DNA of 64,000 nucleotides from Ovis canadensis (GCF_042477335.2 NC_091256.1:41185001-41249000); one strand, 5' to 3'; positions 44,501-55,092 are shown, numbered from the stretch's first letter. Numbers and translations: made by a program. Notes: generated from the sequence alone by a model not told the origin.

Positions 44501-45985
44501 ACTCATTGGAAAAGACTCTGATGCTGGGAGGGATTGGGGGCAGGAGGAGAAGGGGACGACAGAGGGTGAGATGGCTGGATGGCATCACTGACTCGATGGA
44601 CGTGAGTCTGAGTGAAATCCGGGAGATGGTTATGGACAGGGAGGCCTGGAGTGCTGCGATTCATGGGGTCGCAAAGAGTTAGACATGACTGAGCAACTGA
44701 ACTGAACTGAACTGAAACCTACAAAGATAATTCCAGGACATACAGTTTATCTGATATAATAACACCTTTAAATACTGTCACTGATATAAAACACTGGTTC
44801 TCACTTTTCTAAACACACAATGGTATAATAATATTCAATCACTTCTATTCTTTATCAGTATATAAAAATTAAAATATCAATTAAAAATGAACATATCCTC
44901 CTCTTTAAATGCTTCTCACAGATACAACTTCAATATTTTTATTCAATAGTGGTGTGGTTTAAGAGATTTTTCATTCATGAGTCCAACAACAAACCACCTC
45001 AAAGGGAACTGACAGTCTATAAGCTCACAGTGCAAATAAAAGAATTCAGGAATGCAGCAACAGACACTTCTAAAATACAAAACAGATAAAATTCTTAGAA
45101 AATACATGCAATAAGCTCTGCTAAGCAGCTGGCCACAGAACTAGAAGATTTAGTAATTTTACTGATGATTTCCATGGCACTCCAGATGTTACCAAACTCA
45201 GCCTGAACTCTCAGCTTTGGATTTGTATTTTGCTTTTCTAGTTTCACTAATGATACAAACATGACTCAAATCCCTGAAGTATTCATTATAGTCAAGGGCA
45301 TACCCTATTACAAACTTTTCTGGAATTTCAAATCCAACAAAATCTGGTCTATAGCCAGTGCTTCGAGGGGTCTTTTTCACCAGCAAGCTGGCAACCTCAA
45401 CCATCTTTGGATTATGCTGCTGGACCAAGGATAGCAAGATTTGCATTGTTTTGCCCATGTCAATTATATCTTCAACAATCAAGACATTCTTTCCAGCTAA
45501 AGTTGAGAGATTATCTCCACCAATGACTGTGATGGCACCTGTTGACTGGTCATTACAGTAGCTCTTAAAAAATCTAGTCTGATAAAATCTACAGTCATAG
45601 GAATGAACCTATCACTATTTCTGTTCAGCACTTTAATGTAGTCCAGCAGGTCCGTAAAGAATGTATAGCCTGCCTTGAGCACACAGAGAGCCACGATGTG
45701 GTCGCCTCCCATATCCTCCATCATATCTCAGGCCAGCTTTTCCGTCCTGTCCAAAATGAGTCCATGAAGAATAAACACCTTTTCCAAATCCTCAGTATAA
45801 TGGTTAGGTACACAAAATAGATCTAGGTCATAACCTGGCTCCTCATCACTAATCATGACGCAGGGGCTGCAGCGCGCCATAACGGAGTTGGCTGGTGCGC
45901 GGGCCACGGGCAACCTGGCGAGGGGGTGGCGGGGCAGCGCGGGGGAGGCCAGAGGGCCCACCCGGCTCTCTTCCTAGTGTCTACT
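41507..45985 (-). pseudogene. HPRT1: HPRT1 processed pseudogene, split by BovB
   Basis: Intronless copy of hypoxanthine-guanine phosphoribosyltransferase (purine salvage) mRNA, read from about 45985 (GC-rich 5' UTR) down to a T-run (reverse poly(A)) at 41507. The coding region runs from ATG 45880 to former stop 45216. Visible blocks are [69 protein letters not shown] (PRPP-binding region, normally VEDIIDTGKT) and [20 protein letters not shown]. Damage: an in-frame TGA at 45730-45728 after EKLA (ARD region), an 8-bp insertion near 45568 after FIRL that shifts frame, and loss of the natural stop (AAA at 45218-45216). The 3' UTR is split: 45215-44713, then a BovB, then 41616-41507. Not functional. 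Confidence 0.95.
41617..44712 (+). mobile_element. Near-full-length BovB LINE, RT frame open
   Basis: The most complete BovB here, including 5' sequence from GGTCCATTGGAGAAGGGAAT. The endonuclease part (VNVDILGISELKWTGMGEFN; VLFIIGDWNAKVG; DYILCSQRWRSSIQS) has a frameshift near 42080 and in-frame stops at 42390 (TAA) and 42437 (TGA). From 42438 to 44213 the frame is open and holds the whole RT: SGGDGIPIELFQILKDDAVK, FSDYAKAFDCVDHNKLWKIL, NNLRYADDTTLMAESEEELK, IFLGSKITADGDYSHEIKRR. A 7-bp tandem duplication (TGACCAA twice, 44191-44204) then shifts the frame. Flanking TGAAACCTGACAAA (41602) and TGAAACCTACAAA (44708) are the target duplication from the HPRT1 3' UTR. Confidence 0.97.
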
Positions 45986-46214
45986 GTTTTCTGCTGGCTT
46001 AACTGTGGCCATCTTTATTATTTATGGGAATAAATTCATAGAAATATAACTAAGGGCATATGTCAACATTTTTCAGGCATTTGTCATTTTATCAAATTAT
46101 GAGCCAAAATATTTGCATAAATGTGTATTCTCCCAACTCTGTATTTGCTTTTTCTGAGCACCGCTGGGGATATTCCCTCCCTCAGTGGGGTTTTGCGGTT
46201 TTAGAAACTAATTG

Positions 46215-46342
46215 CTTTCCCTGTGCTATACAGTAAAAGAATATGGAAAATAACATATAAATGTGTGTGAATAACTGAGTCACTCTGGTAGACAGCAGTA
46301 ATTAACACAACATTATAAACCAACTATAATTTTTTAAATAGT
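46215..46342 (+). mobile_element. L1 3'-terminal fragment
   Basis: CTGTGCTATACAGTAAAAGA, TAATTAACACAACATTATAA and CCAACTATAATTTTTTAAAT match L1 3' ends. The next BovB begins at its end. Confidence 0.6.
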
Positions 46343-47795
46343 TGCTATTTCAAATCCTGAAAGATGATGCTGTGAAAGTGCTGCACTCAATATGCCAGCA
46401 CATTTGGAAAACTCAGCAGCGGCCATAGGACTGGAAAAGGTCAGTTTTCATTCCAATCCCAGAGAAAGGCAATGCCAAAGAATGCTCAAACTACCTCACA
46501 ATTGCACTCATCTCACACGCTAGTAAAGTAATGCTCAAAATTCTCCAAGCCAGGCTTCAGCAATACATGAACCATGAACTTCCTGATGTTCAAGCTGGTT
46601 TGAGAAAAGGCAGAGGAACCAGAGATCAAATTGTCAACATCTGTTGGATCATCGAAAAAGCAAGAGAGTTCCAGAAAAACATCTATTTCTGCTTTAGTGA
46701 CTATGCCAAAGTCTTTGACTATGTGGATCACAATAAACTGTGGAAAATTCTGAGAGGGATGGGAATAGCAGACCACCTGACTTGCCTCTTGAGAAATCTG
46801 TATGCAGGTCACGAAGCAACAGTTAGAACTGGACATGGAACAACAGACTGGTTCCAAATAGGAAAAGGAGTGCGTCAAGGCTGTATATTGTCACCCTGCT
46901 TATTTAACTTCTATGCAGAGTACATCATGAGAAACGCTGGACTGGAAGAAACACAAGCTGGAATCAAGATTGCCAGGAGAAATATCAATAACCTCAGATA
47001 TGCAGATGACACCACCCTAATGGCAGAAAGTGAAGAGAAGCTAAAAAGCCTCTTGATGAAAGTGAAAGAGGAGAGCGAAAAAGTTGGCTTAAAGCTCAAC
47101 ATTCAGAAAACGAAGATCATGGCATCCGGTCCCATCAGTTCATGGGAAATAGATGGGGAAACAGTGGAAACAGTGTCAGACTTTATTTTTTTGGGCTCCA
47201 AAATCACTGCAGATGGTGATTACAGCCATGAAATTAAAAGACACTTACTCCTTGGAAGGAAAGTTATGATCAACCTAGACAGCTTATTCAAAAGCAGAGA
47301 CATTACTTTGCTGACTAAGGTCCATCTAGTCAAGACTATGGTTTTCCCTGTGGTCATGTATGGATGTGAGAGTTGGACTGTGAAAAAGGCTGAGCGCCAA
47401 AGAATTGATGGTTTTGAACTGTGGTGTTGGAGAAGACTCTTGAGAGTCCCTTGGACTGCAAGGAGATCCAACCAGTCCATTCTGAAGGAGATCAATCCTG
47501 GGATTTCTTTGGAGGAATGATGCTAAAGCTGAAACTCCAGTACTTTGGCCACCTCATGCAAAGAGTTGACTCACTGGAAAAGATTCTGATGCTGGGAGGG
47601 ATTAGGGGCAGGAGGAGAAGGGGACGACAGAGGATGAGATGGCTGGATGGCATCACTGACTCGATGGACATGAGTCTGGGTGAACTCCGGGAGTTGGTGA
47701 TAGACAGGGAGGCCTGGCGTGCTACAATTCCTGGGGTCGCAAAGAGTCAGACATGACTGAGCGACTGAACTGAACTGAACTGAACTGAATCTAGG
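46343..47795 (+). mobile_element. 5'-truncated BovB LINE
   Basis: Starts at the FQILKDDAVK region. After early stops it is open from 46531 to 47520 (329 codons) through the RT core (FSDYAKVFDYVDHNKLWKIL; LRYADDTTLMAESEEKLKSL) and the C-terminal VVMYGCESWTVKKAERQRID segment. The tail is four ACTGA units. It shares many diagnostic residues with the copy at 42.4-44.2 kb (QAGLRKGRGTRDQI, GHEATVRTGHG, DGDYSHEIK). Confidence 0.96.
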
Positions 47796-49194
47796 AACTT
47801 TCTCTGTCTCCAGTTTTTCCACATTTTCACCACCTATTTATTTTTTTAATCTCTTGCAATGTGACTTCTGGTCTCAGAGCTTTTCTAATACAAAAAAGTC
47901 TTTTTCAGACCTGATTCTTCTTGTTCCTTTGATTTATTTTCTTAATCTCTTGAGGCTCTGGAGCCTGGAGCTCTTGCAGCCTGGAGCCCTAAAGTTAAAC
48001 CTTTTGCTCTGGGATTCCTCACTGGCAGCCTTTCTCAGTGAGCTTGAGATTCTGGACTTTGGGGGCAAACTTTAATACACCCCACATCCAGATGGATGGA
48101 TGGATGGATCATAAACCTGTGTCCTCTCCTTAGGCTCTGGCTCTTCCTACACCTTCAGCCTTCCTGCTCAGACTACAAACACCTGTCTCCCTCTACCACC
48201 AATAGTTTCCTTCTCTGCTCCAATTGGGGGTGACATCTCTAGGGATGGATCCCAGCTCACCTCTCTACCCAGAGACTCAATCCTGAGACCTGGACAATTT
48301 CTAAGTCTGCTGAATATCTTCTGGATGTCTGTCCACTTCATCAACTCCTGTCGACAACCTTGATATCAAAGTCTCCCTCTTTCTCTAAGATCCTCTTCCT
48401 TATTTCTTCTACTTTTGTGTGTGGCTCAAGGGACCATGACACACTTGACTCCTCTTCCCCTCTTGCTCTCTGTCTACCACCTCTCGTCCACCAAGCCCCA
48501 TAGAAGAACATCTTCCTGGTGGGTTTCTCCATCTGCAGCCCTCTTGCCAGTCTCACGGCCACTGCTTTAGCTCAGGCCTTCGTCTTCTCTTCTCTGGACA
48601 AACTCATTAATTTCTTTGCTACTGGTACCCTTCGCCTAACCTCTCCTTGCTCGAATTCAGCCCATACGCTCAGTGGTTACCAAAGGCTCTTACCTGAGTT
48701 GTCTCCTTGAAGCATTTCTAATCATCTAAATTATCTGCTTAAGACTTGTCACTAGGGAGCAGCTCCTCACTAACCACAGAATGCCCACCTCAACCTCTTC
48801 AGCCTATCTTATAAAAACACTTTCAGTTTTAGCTCTGGTCTTTACTCTTAGCCTAAACTCCCACCCCACCCAGCAAAGCTCAATCTGACACGGTCACTCA
48901 CATATTACAGGAGCGTGCCTTACTCTCCCCCATCTATACATCTTTGTTGATGTCATTCTTTCCAATTGATTTCCCATGCTTCAGGGACCAGATTAAATCT
49001 TACATCTTCCACAGAAACGGTCCTCATTCTTAAAAACATTAAGTGACCCTTTACCCTCTGAATTCTTATATCATTTACAAGTAACATACTTGAACATCCT
49101 TGTGTAGGTTTGTCTGGCACGGAGGAGGGTTCCTGAGATGAAGGTTGGAGGCTGGAGGGACTGGGATGAGCTAATCACTACACACTCCTAGTAC
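47796..49194. other. No gene; possible old L2-like sequence
   Basis: Mixed, C/T-rich sequence. A (GATG)n run of five units lies at 48091-48109. The 48840-49080 part (AGGGACCAGATTAAATCTTA; CTTCCACAGAAACGGTCCTC) has the feel of an old LINE-2 3' region, but I could not establish it. A 73-codon minus-strand frame at 48341-48562 has no known domain. Confidence 0.35.
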
Positions 49195-49655
49195 TTACCA
49201 CAAAATGCCTTAATAATGCTAATGTTTACTGGGCTTTTACATGAGAAAGCATATTGCATGCATTGCCTCGTTTAATTTTCACAGTATATGAGGCAAACTG
49301 GTAGCTATATATGAGGGACTTAAGGGCTGTGGTCTAACTGGAAGCAGAAAATGCCAAGTAAACATGTTGTTTTTACTTACATTTTATACTGATTCAAGGT
49401 GGTTTTGGAGGATGCTGAGAGCAGTTATGGAAAAGAGGGATAAAATCTTCCCAGCCTACCACCGGGAGATTGAAACTGCTGATGTAGGAGTGATTCTTAT
49501 GCTCATTACACAAATGAGAAATTGATGCTTAGAGAGGTGGAGTGACTTGCCCAGGGTCACACAGCTGACCCAGGTGGAGCTGGACCTTGAGCCCAGTCCT
49601 TGTGATGACAAAACCCAGGCTTTATGGCATCAGCATCATCGCAGTACAGCTTGTC
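49195..49655 (+). mobile_element. MIR SINE, two pieces
   Basis: GCATGCATTGCCTCGTTTAA and CACAGTATATGAGGCAAACT at 49255-49300 match the MIR middle. GAGGTGGAGTGACTTGCCCA then GGGTCACACAGCTGACCCAG at 49533-49570 is the classic MIR core end. About 150 bp between the pieces is foreign, or these are two separate copies. Confidence 0.75.
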
Positions 49656-50336
49656 TTACCAAAAGTTTCCCTCTTTGGAGGTAGGATTTTGCTTTTTTTA
49701 CAAAGTTATTTTTCCCAAATCAATTATCACAATGCCTACCATGCAGTTAGAGCCCAATGATTATTGTTTGAATGGGCGAATAAATGAATAGGAAGTGAAT
49801 GCAAGAGACAAAGCCATCATAGTAGCCTTTTTCTTTTTATACTCAGATTACTATCCGCAGAAAATCCAGTGATCCTCTTATGTCCAGAAACTCCCCTTGT
49901 CCCTCCTTGGGTGTAGAGTCTATGTTTGTCTGCATACATTGGTGTAAATACATTGGCTGGCCTGGCCAATGCTAAGATTTCCTGGATGAAGTAGTGTGGA
50001 CATAACCATACTCATAGCTACTAGATAAGAAAACAACAGCATTTTCAAAAGCTAAGATTGTGGCATGACTCACAGCTATCAAGCATCCTTTATTTCTCTA
50101 AGGGAAGGAACCATTTCCTGTAATTTTCAAGAAAAACTTATAATAAAGAGAAGCCATGTATTTTTAAAAAGGCTACAACTGGCTCTTGTTTAGCAACTTT
50201 AATTATGTAGCTGTACAATTACTCCTTCAAGCATAACCTGGCTAGCTCTGTTGCTGAATTTGATCTTTTACAACACTGGGCTGGATGTGTGCTGAAGTGT
50301 ACTATCGATCCGGAATACAGTAAAATCTTGGGATTT
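49656..50336. other. No gene recognised
   Basis: Unique-looking sequence, no credible open frames. Confidence 0.5.
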
Positions 50337-50523
50337 TGTTATGGACTGAACTGTGGCCTTCTGAAATCCTTATATTGAAGTCCTAACCCCTGTACCTCAG
50401 AATGTGACTATTTGGAAATAGGGCCTTTAAAGAGATAATAAAGGTAAAATGAGGTTATATGGGTGGGCCCTAATCTATCATAACTGAAGTCTTTATAAGA
50501 AGAAGAGATGAAAACACAGACAC

Positions 50524-50645
50524 AAGGACTTACCCAGTGATCAAGATTCCACCTTCCAACACGGGGGGTGTGGGTTCAATTCCTGGTCAGGGAACTAAGA
50601 TCCCACGCACCAAAAGGTGTGGCCAAAAATTAAAAGTACATAAAT
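50524..50645 (+). mobile_element. CHR-type SINE, short form
   Basis: AGGACTTACCCAGTGATCAA, GGGTGTGGGTTCAATTCCTG, CAGGGAACTAAGATCCCACG, then an A-rich end. Confidence 0.85.
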
Positions 50646-50847
50646 AAAAAGTGTGCATATATGCACTTCCACTTACCACCTCTCTCTGCTTGACTCCCTC
50701 AAATTGTATGTAATCATTTTATATTGTTAAGTTAGTCATGTTCCCATTATGGCTTGCAATTGTAATTATCTTTTATTTTTTTTGCCTGGCTATTGATTAT
50801 GAAAACTGATAAACATGTTTTACTATTGTGGAAAAAAGAAAAAAAAC

Positions 50848-51151
50848 CAGGGACTTCCCTGGAAGTCCTGTGATTAACACTCACTTCCACTGCAGAATCT
50901 GCCTGCAATGTGGGAGACCTGGGTTCGATCCCTGGGTTGGGAAGATCCCCGGGAGAAGGGAAAGGCTACCCACTCCAGTATTCTGGCCTGGAGAATTCCA
51001 TGGACTGTATAGTCCATGGGGTTGCAAAGAGTTGGACATGAATGAGCGACTTTCACTTTCACTTTCCACTATAGGCGGCACAAGTTTGATTCCTGGTGAT
51101 GGAACTAAGATCCCACATGCCACGTGGCCTAAATAAATTAAAATTTTAAAA
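50848..51151 (+). mobile_element. CHR-type SINE split by ART2A-type SINE
   Basis: The CHR head GGGACTTCCCTGGAAGTCCT at 50850 and the CHR body GTTTGATTCCTGGTGATGGA at 51083 belong together. Between them at about 50893-51068 sits an ART2A-type unit (AATCTGCCTGCAATGTGGGA to GCGACTTTCACTTTCACTTT). CACTTCCACT (50882) and CACTTTCCACT (51059) look like the target duplication. Confidence 0.88.
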
Positions 51152-51356
51152 AAACAGACACATAAGGAAGACTATCTGAAGACAGGGAGAAAGCAGTCTT
51201 CAGCTAACCTAAGGAGAGAGGCCTCAGGAGAAATAAAACCTGCTGACACCTTGATCTTGGACTTCGAGCCTCCAGAATGGTGAGGAAATAAATTTCTGTT
51301 GTTTAAGCCACACCATCTGTGGTACCTGGTTATGGCAGCCCTAGCAAACTAATACA

Positions 51357-52230
51357 GATCTTAAGGTCTTGATGTGGGAAAAAACCTGGAGGCCATCCAG
51401 TCCATCCACCCTTACGAGTCTTGCTTTCACCACTTCACATCCCCCTCATCTTTCTAACAGTGTTTTCCTTTGAACAGGTCCTCTTTGAAGATCTCCTCAC
51501 CTTCACAAGATGCTTATTTCATTTCAGGCAGCTTTGACTCACAGTGAGCTTTGCGGATGGAACAAAATCTTTGTCCATACTGAAGGCAGCTCTGCAAGTG
51601 TGCTATAACCAGCACAGAGCGGAGAACTGGCACAATTTCTTTGCAGGCTGGGTTCCCTGGGATGCAGACTCTGAAGTGGAGTTTAGGGAGCAGGATGTTT
51701 ATAAAGGAGCATCCTCAAGATCAACACCTGTGGAAGAGAGGGGGCCAAAGCAGGAGCGGACAGAGGGAGACGTGGCCCTGAGTACAGCCCCAACGACAGC
51801 CTTGCAGAACCCACAAGGGTCTCTGGCTTTGACTCATCATTGGATGTGGCCCCCTGGGTGGGGCTGTGACCTTGAGAGGCAGCTCATGGAAGCTGAGGGC
51901 ATTCCTGATGCAGAAGAGACCTGTGTGCGGAAGAGCAGCCTCTCAGTCAAGGCCTAGCCTGTGGAATCTCTTTTCTGAGGATGAACAATGTGAGCCTGCC
52001 ATGGAGTTTATGAAACAAACTCACTGATAGAGCTTCCCTGAGCAGCTATCTCTAGGACTCTTTACAGCCCAACTAGAACTGGAGCTGGGTCACCAAGTAA
52101 TCTCAGCAAAGCACCCCAGCAGCTGAAGCAACAAGTCTGGGCGGGCTCTGGAAGCACACCACTGTGTTTACCACAGAAGCCTGGGTTTACAAAGGACATT
52201 TGTATGGAAGCACATACTACTACTGGCTTT
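51357..52230. other. No gene; 137-codon open frame
   Basis: An open frame at 51544-51957 (start MSFADGTKSLSILKAALQVC) has no recognisable domain. Its text (GACTCTGAAGTGGAGTTTAG; GGATGTTTATAAAGGAGCAT) resembles old LTR or other interspersed repeats more than coding sequence. Confidence 0.4.
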
Positions 52231-52241
52231 TAATGACTGTC

Positions 52242-52463
52242 TGTGCATGCATGCCAAGTCACTTCGGTTGTGTCTGACTCTTTGCAACCCTAAGAACTGA
52301 AGCCCACCAGTCTCCTCTGTCCATGGGGATTTTCCAGGCAAGAATACTGGACTGGGTTGCATGCCCTCCAAGGGATCTTCCCCACCCAGGGAATCGAACC
52401 CTCATTTCCTGCAGCTCCTGCATTGCAGGTGGATTCTTTACTGCTGAGCCACTAGGGAAGTCC
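52242..52463 (-). mobile_element. Bov-tA-type SINE
   Basis: GACTCTTTGCAACCCTAAGA, CAGGCAAGAATACTGGACTG, GAGCCACTAGGGAAGTCC. Perfect 11-bp target duplications TAATGACTGTC at 52231-52241 and 52464-52474. Confidence 0.95.
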
Positions 52464-52474
52464 TAATGACTGTC

Positions 52475-53298
52475 CACTGAAACCTTAATTTTTTTTTAAA
52501 ATCTCTGCCTGCCCAGATCCAAAGGACCCGTGAGACTGGTTTTCTGAGAATAAAATTTAAAAAAATTTAAATTTTGTAACCTGTACCTGGTTCTTCCCTC
52601 ATCCTCACCAAATGCCTCCCAAATAAAACTCCACTTGCACAAGAATTTTATTAGGCAGTGACTGGAGGGACTGTGCTAGACTGATTTCTTTAATCAGAGA
52701 TCTGTATTGCAAAGGGCAATAAGTTCCATTTCATGAATTAGGAAAACATTTTCTTTGTCTGCAGTGTCAGAAGTCCTGGGAACATTTGTGTGAAAGTGAT
52801 ATGCTTTCGATTTATTCCTGTGATGATTCAGACTCTTACTGCCCAGTGTGAAAGACAGTGTTCCTGCAGAAATAGGAGAGGAGCCAAAGCAAACACTCCC
52901 AAACAGAATCAACCCAAATGACTGGAAGGAGGAAATAAGGGGAAAAAGAGAGCTGAGCATGTGGTGCAGAGTGGGACCATGCCCACAGAATCCTGGGCCT
53001 TCTGAGCATGTGCAAAGCAGGGAGGGGTGGTCTCTACCTGTTTCAGTCTACCACCCTGCACTCTGTTTTCAAGACACACATAGGGGTCTTTAAAGAAGAT
53101 AAAACAATCCTATTAAATTCTAAAAACCCTACCTCACCCTGCCCTCCCTTCTCTTTGCTCTTCTCCTTTCCTGTAATCATAGGAACAGAGCAACAAAGAC
53201 CTGGACTTAAAGCATTTATGCAGAGTCACCATCAGTCTACAGGTCGAAGCTAATTCCCATGGGCTCTGATGAAAAAACGCTTTCTTTCTGTCTGCAGT
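52475..53298. other. No gene recognised
   Basis: Unique-looking sequence. Overlapping open frames of 81-88 codons without domains. Confidence 0.5.
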
Positions 53299-53500
53299 CT
53301 TGATTGGTAGATAAGAGTTGGAAGGTTGGCTCTGCTTGGCAGGGGAATTGGTGGGCAAGGGGGAGGGTGGAAGCCCTGATTGGAGGAAAGATGAGGAGAT
53401 GAGGGCCTGGCTCTGATTGGTAGGGGAGCCTGCCACTTGCAAACCCTTGACTGGTGGAGAGGAGAGAGGAGTCATGCTTTGATTGGCAGGGAGTTCTCCG
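53299..53500. repeat. Degenerate ~34-bp minisatellite, about six units
   Basis: Units begin CTTGATTGGTAG (53300), CTCTGCTTGGCAGG (53330), CCCTGATTGGAGG (53374), CTCTGATTGGTAGG (53411), CCTTGACTGGTGG (53445) and CTTTGATTGGCAGG (53477). Spacing is 30-44 bases. Several units contain ATTGG, the reverse of a CCAAT box. It lies in a G-rich region without a recognised gene. Confidence 0.8.
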
Positions 53501-54594
53501 GGTGTAAGCCATGTTTACCTCTGTGCCTCTGAGAACTGGTGTTGCCTGTTTCAAACCTCTTGTCCCCAATGCTCCATGTCTCCAGCATAGGGTCCACTCT
53601 GGAATCTGTCTGGGTGCTAATCCCTCCCCACCCTAGAGGGGTGCTGCTGAATCCTCGCCTGCCATGCTGCCAGCCTCCCCAAGGTGTAAGCAGGGCTGTC
53701 TCCAAGCCACCAACGCTGCACTTGTTTCAAGGGCAAGGGCCCAGCTTGCCCCCAATGATCAGTGTTGCAGAAAAGATGACAGGCATTAAAATGGCATGTC
53801 AGTAATTCTCTTTGAAACTTACTAGAAAATATGAGAAATAATGCACCTCACCTCCTTGTCCCCATCTGTAGATTTAGAAACATTACCGAAGAAAGCAAAA
53901 GGTTTTCTTCCCAGTGCCTGACTCCTCATTGGTTTAACTGACTGAGGACATGCATTAACAGCTACTGAAGACAGGCTTTGTGCCCTTCCCAGCCCCCACT
54001 TCCATCCCCTTCTCCAGCGGTCCATGTGTTTTCATGAGGTCTTCAGGCTCAGATTGGTGTACCCACCAAACATTCCTCCTTGTAATCATGTGAGGCAGGA
54101 GCTGATGTCTCAGAAACGCATCTGGAAATTGAAAACTGGGCTTCTCTCCTTTTGAGGTCTTCTGAGGCTTCTCACTTCTCTGTTTACCCTTAATGGGAAT
54201 AGTAAAACTTTTCTTTTCATTTTTACCAGAGTATTTCACAGAAGAACTAAAAAAACAAAAACAAAAACAAAAAAACCTATAGGTGACAAAGTAGGGGAAA
54301 ACAATACTATTAGAAATAGGAGCTAGAATATTTAAGGAGGAAAGGGTGAGGTTGGGAGGGCCCTAACCCATAAGTAGCCCAAGAAAGAATGCAGTGGCTG
54401 ACTGCACTTTCCACCTTGTAGCTAAGACAACACACAGAATGTGAGGTCATAGAAAGGTTGCTGTGGAAGTTTCCCCAGGGACACTGTCTCTGGGCCTCTG
54501 GGGAAGGGAAACACAGGCACTGGGCAGAGGTCTGTTGGCTGTGTGAGCACCTTCTGAACAAAGGCTTTTGCAGACAGGTACCTCTCATCTCAGG
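53501..54594. other. No gene recognised; source of an inverted copy
   Basis: Unique-looking sequence with an (AAAAAC)n-like patch at 54249-54275. The part at 54050-54140 recurs in inverted orientation at 54868-54959. Open frames at 53539-53805 and 53955-54239 show no domain. Confidence 0.6.
54050..54140 (+). repeat. Inverted repeat, left arm
   Basis: Begins CAGATTGGTGTACCCACCAA and ends GGAAATTGAAAACTGGG. The right arm at 54868-54959 is its reverse complement with about six differences, most of them in one patch (GTGAGGCAG against GTAAAGACAA). Confidence 0.97.
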
Positions 54595-55012
54595 GCTTCC
54601 CTGGTGGCTCAGTTGGTAAAGGATCTGCGTGCAATGCAGGAGACCCCAGTTCGATTCCCAGGTTGGGAAGGTCCCCTGGAGAAGGCATAGGCTACCCACT
54701 CCAGTATTCTTGGGCTTCCCTTATGGCTTAGCTGGTAAAGAATCCAGCTGCAATGTGGGAGACCTGGGTTTGATCCCTGAGTTGGAAAGATCCCCTGGAG
54801 AAGGGAAAGGTTACCCACTCCAGTATTCTGGCCTGGAGAATTCAGGGGGTCATCTGAATTTAATGACCCCAGTTTTCAATTTCCAGATGCCTTTCTGAGA
54901 CATCAGCTCTTGTCTTTACATGATTACAAGGAGGAATGTTTGGTGGGTACACCAATCTGACCCAGTCCATGGGGTCACAAAGAGTGGGACATGACTCAGT
55001 GACTTTCACTTT
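54595..55012 (+). mobile_element. ART2A-type SINE pair with foreign insert
   Basis: Head-to-tail SINE units start at 54595 (GGGCTTCCCTGGTGGCTCAG) and 54714. At GGCCTGGAGAATTC (54843) the normal continuation CATGGACTGTATAGTCCATG is replaced by about 117 bp. The SINE resumes with CAGTCCATGGGGTCACAAAG at 54963 and ends TTTCACTTTCACC. Confidence 0.93.
54868..54959 (-). repeat. Inverted repeat, right arm inside SINE
   Basis: Reverse complement of 54050-54140. It starts CCCAGTTTTCAATTTCCAG and ends GTACACCAATCTG. It is directly preceded by a perfect 8-bp stem palindrome (GGGGTCAT / ATGACCCC, 54846-54870). Confidence 0.97.
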
Positions 55013-55092
55013 CACCTTTTCGCCTCTCATCTCTTCCCACTCTGTCCTCATTCAGGCCTGCATTTGGGATTTTTGTTTTTTACCGTTTCAAT

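Larger units (their letters stand above)
50337..51356 (+). mobile_element. MaLR-type (MLT1-like) solo LTR, interrupted
   Basis: The left part (TTATGGACTGAACTGTGGCC; GAAGTCCTAACCCCTGTACC; GGGTGGGCCCTAATCTATCA) and the right part (AGAGAGGCCTCAGGAGAAAT; ACACCTTGATCTTGGACTTC; TTTCTGTTGTTTAAGCCACA; GGCAGCCCTAGCAAACTAAT) are the two ends of one old mammalian LTR. About 630 bp of SINE-rich DNA lies between, flanked by similar ACAGACACA-type blocks at 50517 and 51154. No internal retroviral genes. Confidence 0.8.

Noticed and set aside
45216..45880. Functional HPRT1 gene
   Set aside because: Intronless, with an in-frame TGA, an 8-bp frameshifting insertion and a lost stop; it is a processed pseudogene.
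51544..51957. 137-codon open frame as a possible novel gene
   Set aside because: No domain, no splice context, and nucleotide text like old interspersed repeats. Listed only as a region without a recognised gene.
53299..53500. CRISPR-like array
   Set aside because: Unit spacing is irregular and units are degenerate, with no constant repeat and unique spacer pattern. The DNA is mammalian.
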